Assembly (NCBI GenBank): GCA_041071465.1
Contig: CP163498.1
Span: 2,253,501 to 2,317,500 of the forward strand
Direction of reading: 5' to 3'
DNA from: Pseudomonas putida
GTDB lineage: Bacteria; Pseudomonadota; Gammaproteobacteria; Pseudomonadales; Pseudomonadaceae
DNA: 64,000 nt
Part shown: piece after piece, positions 45,342 to 54,890 of the stretch
Position numbering within the stretch: position 1 is the stretch's first letter
How the letters are laid out: each line of letters starts with the position of its first letter
Translations under genes and position numbers: made by a program
Notes under the pieces: model-generated
Databases searched by the model: none
What the model was told of the DNA's origin: nothing
What the model saw: only the letters and a program-made list of their open reading frames with translations

Positions 45342-46748
45342 TCACCGCTGCCGTGTAGCACCACTCGGCCGTTGCGGGCCTTGCCGCCGCCAGCGCAGCA
45401 GCCCGGCCGCCAGTATCAGGCCCACTATCAGCGCGACCAGCCCGTATAGTTCGTCATAGCCAAGCAACGGCTTTTCGATGCGCAGGTAGCCGTCCTCCTT
45501 GAGCAGTGCCTTCAGCGCCTCGTTGGCCTGGGCCAGGCTGACCTGGCGCAGCTTGCGCACCGGGTTGGCGAAGCGCCCGTCGGTATAGTCGTTCAGCGCA
45601 CCCCAGTAGTAGTCGGCCAAGGCACTGTTACCCTGGGTACTCCAGCTTTCCTTGGCGACGCTGGCGTCCTTGATGCGGGCAAAGGTGTCTGGGTCGAGGC
45701 CTTCCTTGCGCAGGTGGTCGAACAGCGCCTGCATCACCTTCACCGCCTTGTCGATGTCATCGCGCTCAAGGTCGGCATTGAGGCTGAGCAGGCCGGTGTC
45801 GCCGAAGCTTTCTCGTTGCACCGAAGGGCCATAGGACAGCCCATTGCGCAGTCGCAGCTGGTCGTACAGCGCCCAGTCCAGGTAACGCGACAGCAGGTCG
45901 AGGGTGGCCTGGTGGTCGTTGTCCAGCACGGGCTCGATGAACAGCCAGTGCAGTTTGACGCTGTCGCCCAGCCAGCCACGGGTCAGGTCGCGGCGCTGCT
46001 CGGCCTGCTGGGTAATGCTTTCCAGGTTGCGGCGTTCTTCTGGTTCAGTTGCTGGCAGTTCGCCAAAGGTGCGCTCCAGATACGCCGGCAGCAGACGGTC
46101 GAGGCCGCCGACCACGATCAGGGTCATGTTGTTGGCCGCGTACCAGCGGTCACGCAAGGCCTGTACTTGCTCCAGGGTCATGTCGTCGAGGTTGGAGCGC
46201 TCCGGGCATTTCAGCCCCAGCTCGGTGGCCAACTGGTCGCTGGCCGGGTGGCCGATATCCTGGCGGTCGAGCCAGCGCTGCAAGTGGCCGTAGTGGCCGC
46301 CATCTTCGCGTTCGATGATGCGCTTGGCGGTGGCCAGGGCCTTGGCGTCGATGCGGGTATCGCGGATCACCGCCAGCAGCAGGTCGAGGACCTTGCGCTG
46401 ATTGCGCGCAGGGGCTTCGATGACAAAAGTCGTGTCGGCGCTGCTGGTGTAGGCGTTCCACTCGCCGCCAAGCGCCTGCAGGCGCTCTTCCAGGCCGCCC
46501 TCGCCCATTTCGTCGATGCCGCTGAACAACAGGTGCTCAAGCAGGTGCGGCAGTTCTTTCTGCTCGCAATCGAAGTCATCCAGGCCCACCCCGACCACCA
46601 GGCGAATTGCCACATGATCACGTTCGTAGCCGTTTTTCAGGATGACCTGCAGGCCATTGGGCAACAGGTAGCCTTCGACCCGCGAGCGGTCGAGGGCGAT
46701 CGAGGGCAGGCTGCAGATCAGCAGGCAAACGAACATCAGGCAACGCAT
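45342..46748 (-). CDS. M16 family zinc peptidase with C-terminal membrane anchor
   Basis: 468 aa. Signal peptide (MRCLMFVCLLICSLPSIAL), then the inverted zinc motif H68-L-L-E-H72 in ELPHLLEHLLFSG. The downstream zinc-ligand Glu is probably in AKRIIERED. The family RQ/RY-type second half includes LRNGLSYGPSVQ. A predicted helix near the end (LYGLVALIVGLILAAGLL) followed by Arg-rich residues would anchor it. Single-polypeptide M16 proteases of this size act on misfolded or signal-type peptides; the substrate is unknown. Confidence 0.88.
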   Translation of the reverse strand: MRCLMFVCLLICSLPSIALDRSRVEGYLLPNGLQVILKNGYERDHVAIRLVVGVGLDDFDCEQKELPHLLEHLLFSGIDEMGEGGLEERLQALGGEWNAYTSSADTTFVIEAPARNQRKVLDLLLAVIRDTRIDAKALATAKRIIEREDGGHYGHLQRWLDRQDIGHPASDQLATELGLKCPERSNLDDMTLEQVQALRDRWYAANNMTLIVVGGLDRLLPAYLERTFGELPATEPEERRNLESITQQAEQRRDLTRGWLGDSVKLHWLFIEPVLDNDHQATLDLLSRYLDWALYDQLRLRNGLSYGPSVQRESFGDTGLLSLNADLERDDIDKAVKVMQALFDHLRKEGLDPDTFARIKDASVAKESWSTQGNSALADYYWGALNDYTDGRFANPVRKLRQVSLAQANEALKALLKEDGYLRIEKPLLGYDELYGLVALIVGLILAAGLLRWRRQGPQRPSGATRQR

Positions 46749-46778
46749 GGGCGAGCGAGGGTCCTTAGCTATAAGAAT

Positions 46779-48436
46779 TCACGGCTGGCGGGCTTCGTCC
46801 GGCACACTGTCGAGCATCAGCCCACCGGTGTCCGAGCCGCCCAGTACCACATAGGCACTGCTACAGAACAAAGAGTTCAACCGCTTCATGTCGGCGATCA
46901 GCTCCAAGTGTAGCGAACTGGTCTCGATGCTTTGCACGACCTTGCGCTGCAGGCGGCTGACATGGGCGTGGGCGAGGCGCCGTTCCTGGGCACGGAACCT
47001 GCGTTTCTCCCGCAGCAGCAAGCGGGCGCTTTCCGGGTCGGCACTGAGGAACACCGACAGGCCCAGGCGCAGGTTGGCCAGCAATTGTTCCTGCAGGCCG
47101 GTCAGTTCCTCCAGGCCGACCTGGGAAAACTCCCGGCGCTGGCTGGTTTTCTGCTGCTGGACCTTGCGCAGCATGCGTTCGATCAGGTCGCAGGCGAGCT
47201 TGAGGTTGATGGCCAGCTCGATGATTTCGGCCCAACGGCGATTGTCCTGTTCGCTGAGGTCCTCGCGCGACATCTGCGCCAGGTACAGCTTGATCGCGCT
47301 GTACAGGGCTTCGGCATCTTCGCCCAAGGCGCGGACCTGCTGTGGCAAGGCCGCCTGGGTACCGCGCAACGCGCCGAGCATGGCTTCGAGCAGGCTGTCG
47401 ACGATATCGCCCAGGCGCAGGGTTTCTCGGCATGCATTGGCCAGGGCCAGGCTGGGCGTTTCGAGTGCCGAGGCGTCGAGGTGGCGTGGGCGCACTTGCC
47501 CGTTGCCTGTTTCCCGTTCGGGCAACAGGGCGTTGCACAGCCGGCCCATGGGTTTGACCGTGGGTAACATGAGCAGGCAGCGCAGCGTGTTGTAGAGCAG
47601 GTGGAAGCCGATGACCAGCTCTTGCGGGCTGAAGCTCAACGAGTCCATCCATTCCACCAGCGGGTGCAGCACCGGGATGATCAGCACCAGGCCGATCAAC
47701 TTGTACAGCAGGCTGCCCAGGGCCACCCGGCGCCCGGCGGCGTTCTGCATGCTGGTGCCGATGAACGCCAGCAGCCCACTGCCGATGTTGGCGCCAACTA
47801 CCAGGCCGATGGCGACCGGCAGGCTGATCACTTCGGCGCCGGCCAGTGTGGCGGTGAGCAGCACGGCGGCCAGGCTTGAATAGGAAATCATGGCGAACAT
47901 CGCCCCGACCAGGGCGTCGAGCATGATGTCGCCGGTCAGCGAGGCAAACAGCACTTTCACGCCCTGGGCATGAGTGATCGGCGCAGCTGCCTGCACGATA
48001 AGCTCAAGTGCCAGGATGATCAGCCCAAGGCCGATGCCTACACGGCCCAATTGGCCGGCCCGCGTCTGCTTGCGCGAAAGGAAGAAGATCACCCGAGGAA
48101 GATCAGCAGTGGCGACAGCCATGACAGGTCGAAGGTCAGTACCCGGGCCATCAGTGCGGTACCCACGTCGGCACCGAGCATGATCGCCAAGGCCGGGGTC
48201 ATGGCCATCAGGCCTTGGCCGACGAAGGAGGTGACCAGCATGGCCGTGGCGTTGCTGCTTTGCACCATGGCGGTGACCAGAATGCCGGCGATGAAGGCCA
48301 GCGGCCGCTTGTCCATGTTCTGGCTGATGATGCGCCGCAGGTTCGAGCCGAATACCCGGAGGATGCCGGTACGCACGATGTGGGTGCCCCAGACCAGAAG
48401 CGTCACGGCCGAAAGCAGGTTGAGCAGGGTCAGCAT
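46779..48436 (-). pseudogene. Na/Pi-cotransporter family protein with PhoU-like tail, broken by a one-base deletion
   Basis: The start at 48436 (MLTLLNLLSAVTLLVWG) opens an NptA/PNaS-type transporter. After FDLSWLSPLLIFLG the frame breaks at CCC 48092-48094; one more base gives Leu-Gly-Val-Ile-Phe-Phe and joins the rest (LSRKQTRAGQLGRVGIG to the end). Two QSSNATA/SSLAAVL-type repeats mark the sodium-phosphate core. The C-terminal 250 residues are helical and PhoU-like (ANACRETLRLGDIVDSLLE). Restored length about 552 aa. As written, the first part ends after 115 residues. Likely a sequencing error. Confidence 0.87.
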
Positions 48437-48589
48437 GGCGAAGGCCCCCTGTTGCGATGGCCTAGTGGGCCAAGAAAAAGAAACGTGAGCATTGGAATAA
48501 TTTTCGGTGCTCACTCAAAGCTTTGGTTGTTTTGCGCAGCTGTCGCCAGCTTCGCATGGCTGGCACGGGTTTGAAACCGACCAGAAATG

Positions 48590-48614
48590 AAAAAAGGGCC
48601 ACGAAGGGCCCTTT
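48590..48614 (-). terminator. Intrinsic terminator of the TerC-family gene
   Basis: On the minus strand AAAGGGCC-cttcgt-GGCCCTTT extends into a six-T run, 20 bases after the stop codon at 48635. Confidence 0.85.
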
Positions 48615-48634
48615 CTGTGCTGCACTTCCTGGTC

Positions 48635-49405
48635 TTATTGACCCGGAATGTCCTTGCGCAGTTTCACCGGATCATGCTCTTTGCCTGCCTTGCGGGCCGC
48701 GGCGGTGCGCATGCGAATGTTGATCGCTTCCACTGCCAGCGAGAACGCCATGGCAAAGTAGACGTAGCCTTTGGGCACATGCACGTCGAACGCTTCGGCG
48801 ATCAGCACGGTACCGACCACGATCAGGAACGACAGCGCGAGCATCTTCAGCGACGGGTGCTTGTCGATGAAGTCGCTGATAGCGCCGGCGCACAGCATCA
48901 TCACCAGCACGGCAACCACGATGGCCGCGATCATGACCGGAACGTGGGAAACCATGCCCACTGCGGTGATCACCGAGTCCAGCGAGAACACGATGTCGAT
49001 GATGGCGATCTGGATGATGGTGTAGAAGAACTTGCCACCCGCGCCTTTTGGCTCGTCCGGGTTTTCGTCTTCGCCTTCCAGGCCGTGGTAGATCTCTTGC
49101 GAGCTTTTCCACAACAGGAACAGACCACCGAAGAACAGGATCAGGTCGCGCCCGGAGATGCCTTGGCCGAACACCACGAACAGGTCGGCGGTAAGGCGCA
49201 TGACCCAAGTGATCGACAGCAACAGCATGATGCGGGTGACCATGGCCAGGGCCAGGCCGAAGATCCGGGTGCGCGGCTGCATGTGCTTGGGCATGCGGCT
49301 GACCAGGATCGAGATCATGATGATGTTGTCGATACCGAGGACGATTTCAAGCGCGGTAAGGGTGAAAAAGGCAACCCAGATTTCCGGGCTGGTCAGCCAT
49401 TCCAT
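48635..49405 (-). CDS. TerC family integral membrane protein
   Basis: 256 aa, about seven helices. The two hallmark acidic motifs, EIVLGIDNIIMISIL and DIVFSLDSVITAVG, are intact and form the expected metal pathway. Relatives (Alx/MeeY types) export manganese, some assisting exoenzyme metalation; older annotation links them to tellurium resistance. No manganese riboswitch was evident in the short leader. A separate hairpin lies between it and the upstream citrate carrier gene. Confidence 0.9.
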   Translation of the reverse strand: MEWLTSPEIWVAFFTLTALEIVLGIDNIIMISILVSRMPKHMQPRTRIFGLALAMVTRIMLLLSITWVMRLTADLFVVFGQGISGRDLILFFGGLFLLWKSSQEIYHGLEGEDENPDEPKGAGGKFFYTIIQIAIIDIVFSLDSVITAVGMVSHVPVMIAAIVVAVLVMMLCAGAISDFIDKHPSLKMLALSFLIVVGTVLIAEAFDVHVPKGYVYFAMAFSLAVEAINIRMRTAAARKAGKEHDPVKLRKDIPGQ

Positions 49406-49428
49406 GTATTTTCCTTCGAGCGGTAATG

Positions 49429-49456
49429 GCGACGCGCCCCGGTCAGGGCGCGTCGC
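49429..49456 (-). terminator. Perfect 11-bp hairpin between the CitMHS and TerC genes
   Basis: GCGACGCGCCC and its complement around a 6-base loop, 19 bases after the CitMHS stop at 49475. No T-run follows, so it may be a weak terminator or mRNA end stabiliser. Confidence 0.5.
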
Positions 49457-49474
49457 GTAGGTGATACGTGTGTA

Positions 49475-50782
49475 TTAAAGACTACTGAACAGCGGGAAAA
49501 TCCCCATCAGCAGTGCGGCGAGCATTATGCACAGGCACACCAACACTGCCCACTTGAGTGTAAAGCGCTGATGATCGCCAAATTCGATACCGGCCAGGGC
49601 CACCAGCAGGTAGGTGGAGGGTACCAGCGGGCTGAGCAGGTGTACTGGCTGCCCGACGATCGACGCACGGGCCATCTCTACCGGGGTGATGCCGTAATGG
49701 CTGGCGGCTTCGGCCAGCACTGGCAGCACGCCGTAGTAGAACGCATCGTTGGACATGAAGAAGGTGAACGGCATGCTCACGATCGCGGTGATCACCGCCA
49801 GGTAAGGGCCCAGCGCTTCGGGGATGACCGCCAGCAGGCTCTTGGACATGGCGTCGACCATGCCGGTACCGGACAGGATGCCGGTAAAGATGCCTGCGGC
49901 GAAGATCAGCCCGGTCACGGCCAGTACGCTGCCTGCGTGGGCGGCGATGCGGTCCTTCTGCTGCTGCAGGCATGGGTAGTTGACGATCATCGCGATGCTG
50001 AAGGCGATCATGAACAGCACCGGCAGCGGCAGTACACCGGCGATCAGTGCGACCATCAGGGCAGCGGTCAGTGCGCCGTTGAAGTACAGCAGCTTGGGCC
50101 GGCGTGCGTCCGGGTACTGCGAGACAGTGATTTCACTGTGGTCGATGTCGTCGGTCGGCAGGTGCAGTTCGCCCAGGCGAGCACGTTCACGCTTGCCGTA
50201 CATGTAGGCGATGGCCAGGATCGCCAGCACACCGAACAGCATGGCCGGGATCATCGGCACGAAGATGTCCGATGGGTCTACGTGCAGGGCGCTGGCAGCG
50301 CGGGCGGTCGGGCCACCCCACGGGGTCATGTTCATCACCCCGCCGGCGAGGATGATCAGGCCGGCCATGATCCGCGGGCTCATGCCCAGGCGGCTGTACA
50401 TCGGCAGCATGGCGGCACAGCAGATCATGTAAGTGGTGGCGCCGTCACCATCGAGCGAGACCACCAGGGCCAGTACAGCGGTGCCGACCGAGACCTTCAG
50501 CGGGTCGCCCTTGACCAGTTTGAGGATCTTGCGCACGGCCGGGTCGAACAGGCCGGAGTCGATCATCAGGGCGAAGTAGAGGATGGCGAACATCAGCATC
50601 ACGCCGGTTGGCGCGAGCTTGCTGATGCCTTCGAGCATCATGGGGCCGATCTTGGCGGAAAAACCACCGAACAGGGCGAACAGAATCGGTACCAGGATCA
50701 GCGCGATCAAGGCCGACAGGCGCTTGGTCATGATCAGGTACATGAAGGTGATGACCATGGCAAAGCCGAGGAAGGTCAGCAT
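49475..50782 (-). CDS. CitMHS family citrate/metal:proton symporter
   Basis: 435 aa, about 12 helices. Family features include VVSLDGDGATTYMICCAAML, GGVMNMTPWGGPTARAASAL and STYLLVALAGIEFGDHQRF. CitMHS proteins take up citrate bound to Mg2+ or other divalent ions. A central hydrophilic loop (residues about 195-230) separates two related halves. The upstream 260 bases carry no gene. On the minus strand an AACAACAACAA run lies 128 bases before the start. Confidence 0.9.
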   Translation of the reverse strand: MLTFLGFAMVITFMYLIMTKRLSALIALILVPILFALFGGFSAKIGPMMLEGISKLAPTGVMLMFAILYFALMIDSGLFDPAVRKILKLVKGDPLKVSVGTAVLALVVSLDGDGATTYMICCAAMLPMYSRLGMSPRIMAGLIILAGGVMNMTPWGGPTARAASALHVDPSDIFVPMIPAMLFGVLAILAIAYMYGKRERARLGELHLPTDDIDHSEITVSQYPDARRPKLLYFNGALTAALMVALIAGVLPLPVLFMIAFSIAMIVNYPCLQQQKDRIAAHAGSVLAVTGLIFAAGIFTGILSGTGMVDAMSKSLLAVIPEALGPYLAVITAIVSMPFTFFMSNDAFYYGVLPVLAEAASHYGITPVEMARASIVGQPVHLLSPLVPSTYLLVALAGIEFGDHQRFTLKWAVLVCLCIMLAALLMGIFPLFSSL

Positions 50783-51047
50783 GGCAATACTCCAGGCGTG
50801 GCGCTACGAAAGGAACGTCGATTCGGGCGGATCAGCGCGTTGGGCGCTGCGCGGGGAGCATGCGGAGGGGACTGCGGAAAGGCGGGCACAGGAATACATC
50901 AGAATCACCATTGTTGTTGTTGATTGGGCCGGGCGCGGTTTTACCGGGTGCCCTGGCTGACCGGTCTCGTGCCGGTAGTGGGCGCTATCCTATGAGGGCA
51001 AGCTTTCAGCCAGCTTTCGCCGAAGCAAAGGCGACGAGAGGTAGGTG

Positions 51048-51449
51048 ATGCAGAATGTGACCGAAGGGGGCTGCCATTGCGGCGCCTTGCGTTACCGGTT
51101 GGAGGGCGACCTGACGGACATCGCCCATTGCCATTGTTCGATATGCCGCCGGGTAAGCGGCGGGCTGGTGGTGACCTGGCTCACCCTGCCTCGTTCGGGG
51201 TTTCAGTGGCTGGCGGGCGAACCCAACTGCTATGTGGCACCGGCCAGTTGCAGCCGGTACTTCTGTGGGCATTGCGGGGCGCATGTGGCATTGGTGACCA
51301 CGCACAGCCCGGAAACGGTGGATGTGACGGTGGCGACGCTGGATCACCCGGAACTGGTCAGGGCCAACCGGCATATCTGGGTGGGCAGTCGGCTACCTTG
51401 GCTGCATCTGGATGAACAGTTGCCTTCCGAGGCTGAGGAGAAGCTTTAG
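51048..51449 (+). CDS. GFA family (CENP-V/GFA domain) zinc protein
   Basis: 133 aa from ATG 51048, preceded by GAGAGG. The zinc-binding cysteines appear as GGCHCGALRY, AHCHCSICRRVSGG and YFCGHCGAHV, the complete GFA pattern. The family is named after glutathione-dependent formaldehyde-activating enzyme, but most members have no proven activity. A stand-alone gene, followed by a REP pair. Confidence 0.9.
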   Translation: MQNVTEGGCHCGALRYRLEGDLTDIAHCHCSICRRVSGGLVVTWLTLPRSGFQWLAGEPNCYVAPASCSRYFCGHCGAHVALVTTHSPETVDVTVATLDHPELVRANRHIWVGSRLPWLHLDEQLPSEAEEKL

Positions 51450-51463
51450 GCCTGTGTTGTCTG

Positions 51464-51568
51464 TACCGGCCTCTTCGCGGGTAAACCCGCTCCCACAGGA
51501 TCACCGCAGCCTCAAGGCCTGTGCAGTCCCCGTGGGAGCGGGTTTACCCGCGAAGAGGCCGGCACAGG
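51464..51568. repeat. REP palindrome pair
   Basis: Units at about 51464-51499 (CTCTTCGCGGGTAAACCCGC) and 51530-51568 are inverted and near-identical, separating the convergent GFA and DUF4105 genes. Confidence 0.92.
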
Positions 51569-51573
51569 CAACA

Positions 51574-53529
51574 TCACAATTGCAGGCCACCCGCAGCCTT
51601 GTGCAGCGCCCGCAAGTGCTCGCCGATCTGCTTCACATTGGCTTCGATCGCGGCAATTTCCTTGGCCCGTGATGGCTCCAGCAGCGCCCTCACCTCTTTG
51701 TCCAGGCTGGTGCTCAAGCGCAACAGCTGTGCCTGGCGTTCGCTGCTCACCTGCTCAAGGTGCTTGCGCTCTTCGGGTTGCGGCAGCCCGTAGCCCTTGG
51801 CATCCAGCAACTCTGCCGGACGGCTGAGGAAACCGCTGTTGGCGAGCATCTGCTTGAGGGTTGCGTCAGCTTTGTTGACGCTGCCATCTTTCAGCGCCGC
51901 AGCATTCAGGTAGCGCTGCTTGACCTCGTCTTGAGCCAGCAGAAGCTGCCGGCGAAGGCTGGCCTGTTCGAGCAGCAGCAACGCGGCGCTGGTGCGCAGG
52001 TCAGCCTTGGCGAACCAGCTGCGACGTTGATCGGCCTCCAGGGCCAACCAGTCTTCAACCAGGGCTTGCTTGATCGGCAGCTGTTTCCTGAGCACTTCGA
52101 ACATGGCCTGGTAGCGGTCGCGGTAAGAATCGAAGCGGTAGCCCAGGCGCAACGCCTCGCGCGGGTCATCAAGCACGCTGGTGTCGGCCAGCCCCCTGCC
52201 CTTTAGCACGGCCAGCAAACCGTTGGGCATGATGCTGTCCAGGTCATTTATGCGCGGGTTGGCTGTGCCGCTGCGCAGCAGTTTCAACGACTCCACTGCA
52301 CAGTTGTTGGACAGGAACCAGTAGTTGCCGTCATAGCTCCAGTGCATCTCGGCGGCCTGGCGCACCAGGTTCTCGATTTCTTCGCGGTTGAGCTTCAAGG
52401 GCACCGAGGCCAGGCTGCGCAGTTCGGTCTTGGTGTATTCGTCGATCACTTGGCCCAGTGGCAATACGAATAGTCGTGACGGGTAGTTACCGACCAGGCC
52501 GTCCCAGCTGGACAGCTGCACGTCGTTGACGAAGGCGCGGTACGAAAGCACCAGGCTTTGGTCTAGGTCCAGGCGGCAGTCTGGACCGCGTGGGCGGCCC
52601 GGTTTGCAGATCACCAGGCGCAGCATGCTGTGACCCCAGCGGCTGACCAGGTTTTGGTTGGCTTCGGCCAGCAGGTAGTCCACTTCATAGACCCGCTCGG
52701 GGTCGATCTCACCCAGTGGCTGGCGAGCGAAGTCACTGCCAGCGTTGATGAACGGCAGGCCCTTGGCGCAGGTGTCCTGTTGCGGTGCCCAGCCGAAATG
52801 CTGGCGCAAGTACTGGTTCAGCGCCGGACGGCGGCAGCCGTAGCTTGGGTCGAGGAGGAAGTACTCCATGTTGACCGCGATGTATTCCTTGGGGCTGCTT
52901 AGTTCATAGCTGTCGGGGCTACGCACGAACTGGCCATTGTGTTGCTCGCGCTCGCCGCGTCGGCCCACGTATTGTGGCCAGCCGGCCAGGTCGAGCAGGC
53001 GCGGGTCGTCGCTGAGGGTGAATCGACGTTCAGCCTGGCCTCGACATTCTTCAGGCAGGCCGATCTTGCCCAGCGTGCCCTGCTGGCGCTTGCAGCGGGC
53101 GATCAGCGAACGCTCGGCACCGGGCCACAGGCGGGCACGGTCGTAGATATGGGTGAGCTCGTGCAACACGGTGGCCAGCAGCTCTTCACGCACCGTGCCA
53201 TGGGGGCGGTTGGTGCGCTCGGTGGCGGCGCTGCCGTCGGTGAGGCTGGGCAGCAAGCGGCGGTTGAGCTCGAGGGTGGATACCAGTGATGCCTGCCCAT
53301 AGGCGTCGGCAGGCATGTTGTCGCTCCAGCTGACCCGCACGCGGCGGTCCAACTGTTGCTTGAAGCGCGGCGGCAGCCTGCCCATGGCCTCGTCAAGCAG
53401 GGCCTGTGAGGCTTGGGTTTGCTGCGGGTCCAGGCCGGACGCCTGCAGCTCTAGCTGCAGGTCGGCCAAGGCGGGCGTGCCGAGCAGCGTCAGGGCGCAG
53501 CCGAGCAGCCAGGCGCGCACGCGAATCAC
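51574..53529 (-). CDS. Exported DUF4105-family protein with HExxH motif
   Basis: 651 aa. Signal peptide (MIRVRAWLLGCALTLLGTPALA). The N-terminal third has a zinc-protease-type HELTHIYDR motif (about residue 123). The middle is the DUF4105 domain (LLAEANQNLVSRWGHSMLRL; WYFLSNNCAVESLKLL-like His/Asn-Cys pair), an NlpC/permuted papain-like pattern. The C-terminal 150 residues are helical. The combination is typical of pseudomonads; activity is unknown. Overlaps the first DUF2388 gene by four bases. Confidence 0.85.
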   Translation of the reverse strand: MIRVRAWLLGCALTLLGTPALADLQLELQASGLDPQQTQASQALLDEAMGRLPPRFKQQLDRRVRVSWSDNMPADAYGQASLVSTLELNRRLLPSLTDGSAATERTNRPHGTVREELLATVLHELTHIYDRARLWPGAERSLIARCKRQQGTLGKIGLPEECRGQAERRFTLSDDPRLLDLAGWPQYVGRRGEREQHNGQFVRSPDSYELSSPKEYIAVNMEYFLLDPSYGCRRPALNQYLRQHFGWAPQQDTCAKGLPFINAGSDFARQPLGEIDPERVYEVDYLLAEANQNLVSRWGHSMLRLVICKPGRPRGPDCRLDLDQSLVLSYRAFVNDVQLSSWDGLVGNYPSRLFVLPLGQVIDEYTKTELRSLASVPLKLNREEIENLVRQAAEMHWSYDGNYWFLSNNCAVESLKLLRSGTANPRINDLDSIMPNGLLAVLKGRGLADTSVLDDPREALRLGYRFDSYRDRYQAMFEVLRKQLPIKQALVEDWLALEADQRRSWFAKADLRTSAALLLLEQASLRRQLLLAQDEVKQRYLNAAALKDGSVNKADATLKQMLANSGFLSRPAELLDAKGYGLPQPEERKHLEQVSSERQAQLLRLSTSLDKEVRALLEPSRAKEIAAIEANVKQIGEHLRALHKAAGGLQL

Positions 53530-53846
53530 AGTGCGAGGATGGCTTCGGCCAGTACCTGGTCGCTGGCGCCGCGCGCTTCTGGTACGCGCTCGCGCAGGGT
53601 GTTGAAGGCTGCCTCGAGTTGGACGCCGCGGATGTCACCGTTGCTGGCGACGAAGCTGGCAGCGTCGTCGTGGGCTTCGCGCACCACTTTGGAATCACGG
53701 ATAGACGTGGTGGTGTCCGAGGTGAAGTCGATCGAACGGCCGAAGGCACGCACGATGATGTTGCTGGTAGCCACCAGGGTCTGTGCCTGGGCCAGGTCGG
53801 CCAGCAGCAGCATGCCGAGGGAAGCGGCAATCAGCGGTTTACGCAT
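53526..53846 (-). CDS. DUF2388 family exported protein, copy 1
   Basis: 106 aa from ATG 53846 (GGAG upstream). Signal peptide MRKPLIAASLGMLLLADLAQAQ. The mature part has the family pattern SIRDSKVVREAHDDAASFVASNGDIRGVQLEAAFNTLR and ends AEAILAL. ATGA overlap with the DUF4105 gene suggests joint translation. Pseudomonads carry several such paralogues, often in tandem; no function is known. Confidence 0.88.
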   Translation of the reverse strand: MRKPLIAASLGMLLLADLAQAQTLVATSNIIVRAFGRSIDFTSDTTTSIRDSKVVREAHDDAASFVASNGDIRGVQLEAAFNTLRERVPEARGASDQVLAEAILAL

Positions 53847-53881
53847 GGAGCATCTCCGAAAAATACAGGGAGTCAGGTGAG

Positions 53882-54175
53882 TTATTGGACGAGAATTGCC
53901 TGCGCCAGTTCCAGATCGCCGACAGTGTGCCGTGCACAATTGTGGCGTAATGATTCCAGCGCGGCTTCCAGGCGTGCACCACGGATCACGCCATCGCTGG
54001 CAACGAATGCGGCGGCATCATCACGGGCCTGCCTGATCAGTTTGCGATCGAAGGGCGCGGTAGTGACCTGGCTGGTGGCATAGCCCGAGATGACCAGGCC
54101 TTGCGTGGTGGTATCCATGGCATGGGCGCTGGCCATGCCGACAACGGAGAACAGCAGCGGCAACAGATAACGCAT
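53882..54175 (-). CDS. DUF2388 family exported protein, copy 2
   Basis: 97 aa. Signal peptide MRYLLPLLFSVVGMASAHA. Core LIRQARDDAAAFVASDGVIRGARLEAALESLR aligns with both neighbours. It differs by a cysteine (RHNCARHTVG) and the ending AQAILVQ, and has a shorter N-terminal segment. The gap to copy 1 is 35 bases. Confidence 0.88.
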   Translation of the reverse strand: MRYLLPLLFSVVGMASAHAMDTTTQGLVISGYATSQVTTAPFDRKLIRQARDDAAAFVASDGVIRGARLEAALESLRHNCARHTVGDLELAQAILVQ

Positions 54176-54264
54176 GGGCTTTCTTGAAGGCTGGAAAAAT
54201 GGACGACGAAGGCTACCCCAGGTGCGAGGGCTCTAGCCAACGCACCTGTTTTGCCTAGGGTGTA

Positions 54265-54582
54265 TCAGAGCGCCAGGATGGCCTGGGCCAGCTGTGCATC
54301 GCTGGCTTGCAGGGCCGGCATGTTCGAACGGATGTGCACGAAGGCGCTTTCCAGGCGGGCACCGCGGATATCGCCTTGAGTGCCGACGAACGTGGCGGCG
54401 TCATCCCGGGCCGCCTGCACGATCTTGTCGTCGCGGAACGACGAGGAAAGGTCGGATGTGGCGTCAGTGGAAGCGGCAACGGCGCGTACTACCGTGTCGG
54501 TGGTGACAACGAAGCTGGTGGCGTGGGCAGTGCCAGCCAGGCCGAGTAACAGGGCGGCGCCAAGCAGGTGTTTACGGGACAT
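54265..54582 (-). CDS. DUF2388 family exported protein, copy 3
   Basis: 105 aa. Signal peptide MSRKHLLGAALLLGLAGTAHA. Core KIVQAARDDAATFVGTQGDIRGARLESAF, ending AQAILAL as in copy 1. First of the tandem group, so its upstream region (54583-54720) should carry the promoter for all three and perhaps the DUF4105 gene. Confidence 0.88.
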   Translation of the reverse strand: MSRKHLLGAALLLGLAGTAHATSFVVTTDTVVRAVAASTDATSDLSSSFRDDKIVQAARDDAATFVGTQGDIRGARLESAFVHIRSNMPALQASDAQLAQAILAL

Positions 54583-54890
54583 GATCGTGGACTCCTGGGT
54601 AGGGTCAGGTTGGTTCTGCTCTATCGGACGTTTGCAGGGCTCGTCACGGTACGTTTCAACAACTGGTTCTAGCAGACGGTTAAGCCAAGCGTATCACGCG
54701 GTGCTGCGTTGGGAGGTCAACGCGTGTTGTGCGTGATAACTGTAATGGTGATTATTGGTTTTTACAAAACTGTACTGGTAATGACCTTGAGCGCTCTGCA
54801 ACGCGCCTTTCGGGCAATAAAAAACCCGTTGCAGTGACCTGCAACGGGTTTGGGAATTCGCGGTGCCGGCCGCAGCCGGCAAGCCGGTGC
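54583..54890. other. Intergenic region upstream of the DUF2388 cluster
   Basis: No gene seen. It contains the DUF1127 terminator (54815-54851) and ACTGTACTGGT at 54769-54779 with a weaker AACTGTAATGGT at 54738-54749. The same motif recurs on the other side of the DUF1127 gene. Confidence 0.6.
54815..54851 (-). terminator. Intrinsic terminator of the DUF1127 gene
   Basis: AAACCCGTTGCAG-gtca-CTGCAACGGGTTT followed by a T-rich tail (TTTTTTATT) on the minus strand. Confidence 0.9.

Noticed and set aside
49406..49475. Manganese (yybP-ykoY) riboswitch upstream of the TerC-family gene
   Set aside because: The 69-base gap contains only a simple perfect hairpin and none of the conserved riboswitch cores.
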